DNA of 39,037 nt from Streptacidiphilus anmyonensis (GTDB taxonomy: Bacteria > Actinomycetota > Actinomycetes > Streptomycetales > Streptomycetaceae), in the NCBI RefSeq assembly GCF_000787855.1, contig NZ_BBPQ01000017.1, positions 87,666 to 126,702 on the forward strand. Reading direction: 5' to 3'. Positions 32,940-39,037 of the stretch are shown here, piece by piece (position 1 is the first letter of the stretch; every line of letters begins with the position of its first letter). The position numbers were made by a program, and so were the translations under genes. The notes below the pieces were generated by a model. That model worked only from the letters and a program-made list of their open reading frames with translations, did no database searches and was not told where the DNA came from.

Positions 32940-33632
32940 TCAGTCCTCCGTCATCGCCTGGTAGAGCCGTCGCAGCGCGCGGTCCAGCGGGCGGCCGTGC
33001 AGGGTGAGACCCGTCGGACCCAGCTCGTCGAGGGCCGGGGCGGCCGGGAGGTCGTCGCCGCCCGGAGCGGGATAGGGGGCCGGTTCGGTCCAGAAACCCG
33101 CCGGGGTCGGGGTGAGCGGCTCCGGGCCCGACGGGGTCGGCGTCCGCCGCAGGTGGGCGAGCACCCGGACGCGGTCGCGGCCGCGCCAGCGCAGCAGCAG
33201 GAACGGGTCCTGGTCGAAGAGCAGGGCCAGCGCGCCGAGCAGCGCCGCGACGTGCCGGCAGACGGCCCCGTCGGGGCCCCCGGTCCGGCCGCAGGCGCAG
33301 TCGAGGGTGAGCTCCGCTGCCCGCGCGGGCAGCAACGGCAAGCCCACGCCCGCCAGCAGGGCGTCCGTGTCCGGCGGGAACTCGTCGGCGAGCAGCCGGC
33401 GACGGACCGGCGCCAGGGCCTCCTCGGCGAGCCGCCACTGCTCGGCGTCGAAGACGGCGAGATCCGCCCACACGTCCACCCCGCCGACACGCCCCCGCGC
33501 CGAGCCCGGCGCGACGGACACCTCGCGCACCTGCGCCGAGCCGCCCGCCTCGCGCATCTGCGCCGCGTACAGGCCGACGCCCAGGGACTCGACCCGGGCC
33601 AGGAACCGCTCCGACCACGGCAGCACGCTCAC
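32940..33632 (-). CDS. SWIM zinc-finger protein
   Basis: A 230-residue protein with a SWIM motif CxC-xn-CxH (Cys112, Cys114, Cys125, His127), a zinc-binding fold for DNA or protein contact. The GTG start at 33632 overlaps the stop of the SNF2 helicase gene by 4 bp (GTGA), so the two are translationally coupled. SNF2 and SWIM proteins are commonly paired in actinobacteria and other bacteria and may act as one complex on DNA; the biological process is not established. Confidence 0.9.
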   Translation of the reverse strand: MSVLPWSERFLARVESLGVGLYAAQMREAGGSAQVREVSVAPGSARGRVGGVDVWADLAVFDAEQWRLAEEALAPVRRRLLADEFPPDTDALLAGVGLPLLPARAAELTLDCACGRTGGPDGAVCRHVAALLGALALLFDQDPFLLLRWRGRDRVRVLAHLRRTPTPSGPEPLTPTPAGFWTEPAPYPAPGGDDLPAAPALDELGPTGLTLHGRPLDRALRRLYQAMTED

Positions 33633-36600
33633 AGCTCGCTCACCGCCTCCTCCGCCAGGGCCAGCACGTCCGCCAACGCGTCGGGGGAGAGGGCCGTCAG
33701 GACCTCCAGCACGCCCGCGTCGGCCGGCAGGCCGCCGCCGATCACCGCGTCGGCCAGCGCCCGCTTGGCGGTGAGGAGTTCGTCCACCCGCTCCTCCACC
33801 GTGCCCACGCACACCAGCCGCCGCACCTGGACGTCGCGGCGCTGACCGATCCGGAAGGCACGGTCGGTGGCCTGCTCCTCGACGGCCGGGTTCCACCAAC
33901 GGTCCAGGTGCACCACCTGGTTGGCGGCCGTCAGGTTCAGGCCGGTGCCGCCCGCCTTGAGCGAGAGCAGGAAGACCGACGGCTCCCCGTCCTCCTGGAA
34001 GGCGTCCACCATCGTGCGCCGCTCGGGCTCGGGCACGCCGCCGTGCAGGAACCGGACCCGGCAGCCGAGGCGGCGGCGCAGATAGGGCTGGAGCAGCCTG
34101 CCGAACTGCGCGTACTGCGTGAAGCAGAGCGTGCTGTCGCCCTCCGCCAGGGCCTGCTCCAGGATCTCCTCCAGCAGCGCCACCTTGCCGGAACGCCCCG
34201 CGACGCGCACCGCGCCGCCGCGCGCTCCCTCGCCGGTGAAGAGGGCCGGATGGTCGCAGACCTGCTTGAGCCTGGTCAGCGCGGCCAGCACCGAGCCGCG
34301 CCGCTCCAGATCCCGCGTGTAGCCGAAGCCCTTGATCCGCTGGAGCAGGCGGGTGACGACGGCGCGGTAGAGCGCGGCCTGCTCCACCGTGAGATTGCAC
34401 AGCACCGTCATCTCCTGCTTGCGCGGCAGCTCCGCCGCGATCGCCGGATCGGTCTTGACGCGGCGCAGCACGAACGGCTCGGTCCGGCGGCGCAGCAGCG
34501 CGGTGGCGCGCTCGCTGGCGTTGCGCTCGATGGCGACGGCGTAGCGCTCCTTGAACTGTTCGGCCGTGCCGAACAGACCGGGGTTCGCGAAGTCGAGCAG
34601 CGAATGCAGATCCGCCAGGCGGTTCTCGACCGGCGTGCCGGTGAGTGCGACGCGATGCGCGGCGGGCAGCGCCCGCACCGCGCGGGACTGCAACGTGGCG
34701 GCGTTCTTCAGGTGCTGGGCCTCGTCGGCGACCACCCGGTGCCAGGGGACGGTGCGCAGCGCGGTGAAGTCGCGGGCCGCCAGGCCGTAGGTGGTGAGCA
34801 CGACGTCGGCCCCCAGCGCGGCCTCCCGCACCCGCGCCGGGCCGCCGCGCCGCGCGCCGTGGTGCACGTGCACGCGCAGCATGGGCGCGAAGCGCGCACA
34901 CTCGCGCTCCCAGTTGCCGAGCAGCGACATCGGCACGACGACGAGCGTCGGCGCGCCCGGCGGAGTGACACCGCCTTCGCCTGCGGCTCCGCCGTACTCG
35001 GCCGCCAGGAGGGCGAGGGTCTGCACGGTCTTGCCGAGACCCATGTCGTCGGCGAGCACGCCGCCGAGGCCCAGGCGTGCGAGCTGGGCGAGCCAGGCCA
35101 CGCCGTCGTGCTGGTACGGGCGCAGCTCCGCGGTGAATCCCCCGGGCAGGGCGACGGGCGCGGGCGGGGCGTCGGCCGTCCGCGCACCCTCGCCCGACAG
35201 GCGGGCGATCAGCTCGCGCAGCCGGCCCTCGACCTCGACGGCGAGGACGGGAAGCCCCGCGGGCTCGCGCGCGTCCAGCATCAGCCCGAGCACCTCCGAC
35301 ACGGCCATCTCCCCGGAGCCCTCCCGGGAGAGGAAGGCCGTGGCCGCGGCCAGCCGCTCAGGATCGGCCACCACCCAGCGGCCGCGCAGCTGCACGAGGG
35401 TGTCCTTCGCGTCCGTGAGCAGCGCCAGCTCCTCGACGGTCAGCGGCTCGCCGCCGAGGGCGAGCTGCCACTGGAAGGCCAGCAGCTCCTCCCGTCCGAC
35501 CGTGCTCTCCTGCTCGACCACGCCCGCCTGGGCCGGCCGTGCCGCCAACAGCAGCCCGAGCGTGGGGGGTTCACGCCACCAGGTCGGCAACAACACCTCG
35601 AACCCCGCCTCGGCGAGCCGGGGCGCCGCCTCGCGCAGGAAGGAGAGGGCCTCCGCCCGGTCGAACCACCGGCCCTGCGGGCGTCCCTCGTCGGCGAGCG
35701 GGGCCAGCAGCGGATGCGCCCGCGCGGCGCGTCGCAACTCCAGGACGAACAGGCCCTCCGGCGCGGGCACCGTCTCCGCCAGCACCTCGGCCCCCGCGCG
35801 ACCGGCCCACAGATCCTCCGCCGTGACGACGTGCGAGGGCTCGTCGGCGGGGGAGAGCAGCAGCTCCAGCCACCAGCGGTCCTCGTCCTCCTCGGCCTGC
35901 CCGAAGGGCTCGACGAGACGGAAGCCCAGCCGCAGCCCGCTGCCTGAGGCGCCCTCACCCGGCGCGCGCCAGTGCCGCAGGCGTTCGGCGAGCGGCCGCC
36001 ACCGCTCGGCCGGGCCCGGCAGCGTGGCGTCCTCGGCGCGGAGCGCGGCGACGAACGCCGCGACGTCGGTGCCCTGCCCCGCCTCGACCGGCGCGGTCGC
36101 CACGCGCGCCCGTGCCTCCTCGTCCACGAGCACCCCGAGCAGCTCCTCCGCCAGCGCCCCGGCCCCCCGCCGCGCCCCGGCCTCCGCCCGGCACACGGGT
36201 GGACACGCGGCCACCAGCCCGGCCAACTCGCCCACATCCTCCTTCTGCGGCGCCGCCACCCACCGCGCCAACGCGCGGGACGACCCAGTCGCACGGGACG
36301 CGCCGGGGGAGGCGGGCGCCTCCGGCTCGTCCGCGTCCAGCCCCGTCCTGGCGGGCGCGGCGGCTCCGCCCCCTGGCGCTGAGTCGACTCCGGCGCCGGG
36401 GCCCAGCCCCTCACGCGGGGCCGGGTGGGACGCGTCGGCCTCGTCGTCCGGGCGGGAGGGCGCGTCGGCTTCCGGCCGGAGAGCGCCTGGCCCGCGGCCC
36501 TCGAGGTCGGCGGTCAGGGAGCTGTCGTCGCCGACTCCGTGGGCCGAAGGCCTGACGCCGCCCGGGAGGGTGATGCCGGGCAGGGCGCGGCCGCGGCCGG

Positions 36601-37078
36601 TCATGCGCCAGGCGAGGTCGTGGAGGGCGGTGAGCCAGCGCAGGGACGCGCCGTAGGCGGCCTCGACCGGGCCGAGGCCCGGGAGGTCGGGGTGGACCGC
36701 CTGGCGATCGGGGGAGTGGAGGGCGCCGAGAAGCTGTGCGGCCTGGCCGGGGGTGAACAGCAGGCTCGGGACCCGCCACGGCGTCAGCCGCGCCGCGGCA
36801 CGGCGTTCGTGGGCCGAGGGGAAGGCGATCTCGGGGGACGGCACGGGTGTGCCCTCGGCGGTCGGGAGCAGGAGACGGGTGTCGTCCTCGTCGGCCTGCT
36901 CGGTGAGCCAGGCGAGGCCCGGCCCCACAGCCGACAGCAGCGCGCGCAGCGCCGCGGGGGGACAGGCGAAGGGGTGCAGACCCGCCTCCGCGTCCGGAGG
37001 GGCGATCGGGCGGGCGGCGTCCTCCGCCCACAGCGCGAGGCGCCGGTCCGCACGCCAGATGCCGTGCAGTGCGAACAT
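33629..37078 (-). CDS. SNF2-family DEAD/H-box helicase
   Basis: A 1149-residue DNA translocase. The N-terminal ~560 residues are the bacterial SNF2-associated region, with a Pro/Ala/Asp-rich stretch around 180-290. The ATPase core begins LRPYQHDGVAWLAQL. Walker A is DDMGLGKTVQTLALL (about 680), motif II is DEAQHLKN (about 783), motif III is ALTGTPVENRLADLHSL, and motifs V/VI are GGTGLNLTAANQVVHLDRWW and QATDRAFRIGQ. ATG 37078 begins the conserved MFALHGIW N-terminus, rather than the longer in-frame start at 37168. It is coupled to the SWIM gene. Such pairs are thought to remodel protein-DNA complexes. Confidence 0.93.
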   Translation of the reverse strand: MFALHGIWRADRRLALWAEDAARPIAPPDAEAGLHPFACPPAALRALLSAVGPGLAWLTEQADEDDTRLLLPTAEGTPVPSPEIAFPSAHERRAAARLTPWRVPSLLFTPGQAAQLLGALHSPDRQAVHPDLPGLGPVEAAYGASLRWLTALHDLAWRMTGRGRALPGITLPGGVRPSAHGVGDDSSLTADLEGRGPGALRPEADAPSRPDDEADASHPAPREGLGPGAGVDSAPGGGAAAPARTGLDADEPEAPASPGASRATGSSRALARWVAAPQKEDVGELAGLVAACPPVCRAEAGARRGAGALAEELLGVLVDEEARARVATAPVEAGQGTDVAAFVAALRAEDATLPGPAERWRPLAERLRHWRAPGEGASGSGLRLGFRLVEPFGQAEEDEDRWWLELLLSPADEPSHVVTAEDLWAGRAGAEVLAETVPAPEGLFVLELRRAARAHPLLAPLADEGRPQGRWFDRAEALSFLREAAPRLAEAGFEVLLPTWWREPPTLGLLLAARPAQAGVVEQESTVGREELLAFQWQLALGGEPLTVEELALLTDAKDTLVQLRGRWVVADPERLAAATAFLSREGSGEMAVSEVLGLMLDAREPAGLPVLAVEVEGRLRELIARLSGEGARTADAPPAPVALPGGFTAELRPYQHDGVAWLAQLARLGLGGVLADDMGLGKTVQTLALLAAEYGGAAGEGGVTPPGAPTLVVVPMSLLGNWERECARFAPMLRVHVHHGARRGGPARVREAALGADVVLTTYGLAARDFTALRTVPWHRVVADEAQHLKNAATLQSRAVRALPAAHRVALTGTPVENRLADLHSLLDFANPGLFGTAEQFKERYAVAIERNASERATALLRRRTEPFVLRRVKTDPAIAAELPRKQEMTVLCNLTVEQAALYRAVVTRLLQRIKGFGYTRDLERRGSVLAALTRLKQVCDHPALFTGEGARGGAVRVAGRSGKVALLEEILEQALAEGDSTLCFTQYAQFGRLLQPYLRRRLGCRVRFLHGGVPEPERRTMVDAFQEDGEPSVFLLSLKAGGTGLNLTAANQVVHLDRWWNPAVEEQATDRAFRIGQRRDVQVRRLVCVGTVEERVDELLTAKRALADAVIGGGLPADAGVLEVLTALSPDALADVLALAEEAVSEL

Positions 37079-37243
37079 CGCCTCACCCGCTCCCGGTCTG
37101 CCGGGGGACGGCTGCTCCGTCCCACTCCCGACCTGCAGCCTAAGCGGGTGTACTGACAGAATCCGCACCGCCGGGGCCGCGACGGGGGCACGGCGCCGGC
37201 GGCGTCCTCGCGTCGGGCTCCGGCAAGAGAGCCCGACGCGGAA

Positions 37244-37639
37244 TCAGCTCTGGTTGTAGAAGCCGGAGTCGTCCGAGGCGTTGTCGATGACCATGACCTC
37301 GATCTCCGGCGGCGCGAGCAGGAAGACCCGGCGGGCGATCCGCTCCATCGTGCCGCGGGTGCCGAAGACCAGGCCGGAGGCGAAGTCGATCAGGCGCTTG
37401 GCGTCCGGATCCGCCATCTGGCTGAGGTCCATGATCACCGGAGTCCCGACGCGGACGTGCTCGCCGATCTCGCGGGCCGACTCGAAGCCGGTCGGGCGGA
37501 CCTGGGTGATCTTCGGGGACAGCGGTGCCGCGTCGGGCTCCGGGGAGTCCCACGGCTCCTCGTAGTCCGGGACCGCCACCGGGTACCTCCCCGACGGCGA
37601 CAGCCACCCGCGGTAGTCGTCACGCAGTGCTGCTCCCAT
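37244..37639 (-). CDS. sepF: SepF-like cell-division protein
   Basis: A 131-residue protein. After a short variable N-terminus, the SepF fold covers ITQVRPTGFESAREIGEHV, VIMDLSQMADPDAKRLIDFA, SGLVFGTRGTMERIARRVFL and EVMVIDNASDD. SepF anchors FtsZ to the membrane; streptomycetes encode extra SepF-like paralogs, and this isolated gene, far from ftsZ, may be one. ATG 37639 is chosen because GGAGG lies 7 nt upstream; the in-frame ATG 37654 overlaps that site. Confidence 0.88.
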   Translation of the reverse strand: MGAALRDDYRGWLSPSGRYPVAVPDYEEPWDSPEPDAAPLSPKITQVRPTGFESAREIGEHVRVGTPVIMDLSQMADPDAKRLIDFASGLVFGTRGTMERIARRVFLLAPPEIEVMVIDNASDDSGFYNQS

Positions 37640-38028
37640 GCCCAACCTCCCCATCTATCCTGCTGCCCCGTGTGTGCCCGCGATTCCGGTATCGAACCGG
37701 GCGTGGGCTGCTTCTTGCTGACGTGGTTTCCCACGATGCTGTCCGAGTATCGCATTGATCACCGACAAGGCACCCGTCCGGACGCCTCGCCGCGCCGTCT
37801 GTGTCAACCGTTCTGACGATTCATTCGGACGTGGCGGCGATTCAGCTGGTTCCACTCGAACAGTTATACGATTTCGCGTTCCCCGGATCTGCTGACTTCG
37901 ATGCAGACCCGGTTTCGTGCGCGCCCATGAGGGCACATTCCGGACTCGTGGCGGTGCTTGTGGCCGTGCTCGTGCTCGTGGTCGTGCATGGCGATCGTGC
38001 TCGCGGTCCGTGGCGTCAGGGCGTCACG
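37640..38028. other. AT-richer intergenic region, mostly without a gene
   Basis: About 390 bp between sepF-like and the DinB gene, lower in GC than the flanks at 37.7-37.9 kb. It presumably holds the sepF-like promoter, but I could not fix its boxes. The only coding candidate is the His-rich small frame at 37864-37989. Confidence 0.4.
37864..37989 (-). CDS. Possible His-rich micropeptide
   Basis: A 41-codon frame starts MHDHEHEHGHKHRHESG, with His at every second residue, then MCPHG and a later Cys, suggesting metal binding. It lies 39 bp after the DinB stop on the same strand. There is no clear ribosome-binding site. Codons are GC3-rich only for the first ~16 residues and ordinary afterwards. 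It may be a chance frame in a GTGCTC-rich stretch. Confidence 0.28.
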   Translation of the reverse strand: MHDHEHEHGHKHRHESGMCPHGRARNRVCIEVSRSGEREIV

Positions 38029-38580
38029 CTACTCGCCCGTGGCGCCGTCGATCCGTTCGCGGAGCAGGTCCGCGTGTCCGTTGTGGCGGGCGTACTCCTC
38101 GATCATGTGCAGGTAGATCCACCGCAGCGGCACCTGCTCGCCGCGACGCGTGCCGGTGTCGTCGAGCGTGCGCGCCCCGGCCAGCTCCCTGGCCAGCGCG
38201 ACCTCCTGACGCCAGGTCGACACGGACGCCTCCGCGTCGGCCGTGTCGACGTCGTCGAAGTCGCCGTCCGGCGAGTGCTCGGTCCAGAAGTGCGCGGGCG
38301 CGTCCTGCCCGTCGAGCACGACGCGGAACCAGTACCGCTCCACGTCCGCCAGGTGGCGGACGAGACCGAGCAGCGACAGCGTCGACGGCGGCGCGGAGCG
38401 TTCGCGCAACTCGGCCGCGTCGAGACCGGCGCATTTGAACGCCAGCGTCTCCCGGTGCCACTCCAGGAAGCTTTCGAGCATGACCCGCTCACCCTGGAGG
38501 TAGGGCGGATCGGCCCGCTCGTCCTTGGCCGGAATGACGATCTGACGGTCCCTCGGGTCGAAGGAGTCGGAGGAACTCAT
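38029..38580 (-). CDS. DinB/DUF664 family protein
   Basis: A 183-residue four-helix protein. The DUF664 features are ERVMLESFLEWHRETLAFKC, LVRHLADVERYWF and YLHMIEEYARHNGHADLLRE, which supply the His residues of the DinB metal site. Actinobacterial members are often mycothiol-dependent transferases or of unknown function. ATG 38580 begins the conserved N-terminus. Confidence 0.9.
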   Translation of the reverse strand: MSSSDSFDPRDRQIVIPAKDERADPPYLQGERVMLESFLEWHRETLAFKCAGLDAAELRERSAPPSTLSLLGLVRHLADVERYWFRVVLDGQDAPAHFWTEHSPDGDFDDVDTADAEASVSTWRQEVALARELAGARTLDDTGTRRGEQVPLRWIYLHMIEEYARHNGHADLLRERIDGATGE

Positions 38581-38660
38581 GCGCCCTATGATTGCGGGCT
38601 CGGACGTTTTCCGGCCACGGATTTGTCGGATGAACCAGAAAGCGGCATATTCGAAATCGA

Positions 38661-39037
38661 TCAGAGATTCGATTCGACTGCGTCGGACTCGCGCGCGCCG
38701 ACGGTCCGGCCGCGCACCGACGCCCGCGGGGCCAGCAGCCGCGCGCCGGCGGCCAGCCCCAGCGTCAGGGCCGTCACCACGGCGAAGCTGACGCGCAGTG
38801 ACGTCGCCTGGGCGATGGCGCCGACCGTCGCCGGGGCGATCAGGCCCGAGGTGTACGTCACCGTCGCCACCCCCGCGATCGCCCGGCTCGGGTTGTCGCC
38901 GCCGTGCCCGGCCGCCGCGAAGCAGAGCGGCACGACCACGGCGATGCCGACGCCCAGCAGTGCGAAGCCGGCGATGGCCTGCGCGGCGCCGCCGGCGGTG
39001 ACGACCAGCAGGCCGCCCGCCGCGGCCAGCGCGCCGC
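38661..39037 (-). CDS. MFS transporter, C-terminal part (gene runs off the window)
   Basis: The last ~125 residues of a major facilitator. Membrane segments are AIAGFALLGVGIAVVVPLCF, AIAGVATVTYTSGLIAPATV and VSFAVVTALTLGLAAGARLL, followed by a charged cytoplasmic tail. The motif SGLIAPATVGAIAQ resembles FucP/YbjJ-type transporters. The 5' part lies beyond the window end, so the substrate cannot be judged. Confidence 0.85.
   Translation of the reverse strand, partial: GALAAAGGLLVVTAGGAAQAIAGFALLGVGIAVVVPLCFAAAGHGGDNPSRAIAGVATVTYTSGLIAPATVGAIAQATSLRVSFAVVTALTLGLAAGARLLAPRASVRGRTVGARESDAVESNL

Overview
The window is high-GC actinobacterial chromosome, most likely from the Streptomycetaceae (Streptomyces, Kitasatospora or Streptacidiphilus type). 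The signs are strong GC bias at third codon positions, an AfsR/SARP regulator, an MsiK-style sugar ABC operon without its own ATPase, many ROK/TetR/SoxR regulators, F420/LLM and PIG-L families, a SepF-like protein, and several apparently leaderless genes. The genus cannot be fixed from sequence alone. I see no rRNA, tRNA or CRISPR array.

The most interesting locus is at 3.0-4.7 kb. A 26-codon gene (3471-3551) encodes a peptide ending in AWYFWY, and a compact, divergent cytochrome P450 (3679-4737) follows it. This matches the minimal gene pair of the atropopeptides, the P450-crosslinked RiPP family of tryptorubin A (core AWYIWY), with Phe in place of Ile. Upstream lie an AfsR/SARP-NB-ARC-TPR regulator (5' end outside the window), a small secreted two-Cys peptide on the other strand, and three CGTNGAC heptads at 11-12 bp spacing that look like a SARP operator. 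Two mutually exclusive GC-rich hairpins sit between precursor and P450.

4.8-9.4 kb holds a disulfide oxidoreductase, a nitronate monooxygenase-like enzyme and a DacB-type D,D-carboxypeptidase. 9.4-17.7 kb is a galactoside-use island: a secreted GH27 alpha-galactosidase, a ROK repressor, a three-gene sugar ABC importer and a Gfo/Idh/MocA oxidoreductase. 17.8-25.9 kb is mixed: small secreted proteins, a 195-bp TA-flanked MITE, a PIG-L deacetylase, a methyltransferase, soxR with its own operator, an LLM oxidoreductase, a membrane protein, a TetR/TetX-like monooxygenase divergent pair and a polysaccharide deacetylase lipoprotein.

25.9-32.8 kb has a CorA-type transporter, a GNAT acetyltransferase, a split transketolase whose promoter carries a near-copy of the soxR operator, a small membrane protein, a tetR-MFS efflux operon with a clear palindromic operator, and a 5'-truncated aldo/keto reductase. 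32.9-39.0 kb has a translationally coupled SNF2 helicase/SWIM zinc-finger pair, a SepF-like protein, a possible His-rich micropeptide, a DinB/DUF664 protein and the 3' part of an MFS gene running off the window.

The clearest regulatory links are SoxR to the split transketolase, the ROK repressor to the galactoside operon, TetR to the MFS pump, and (more speculatively) the SARP protein to the atropopeptide operon.
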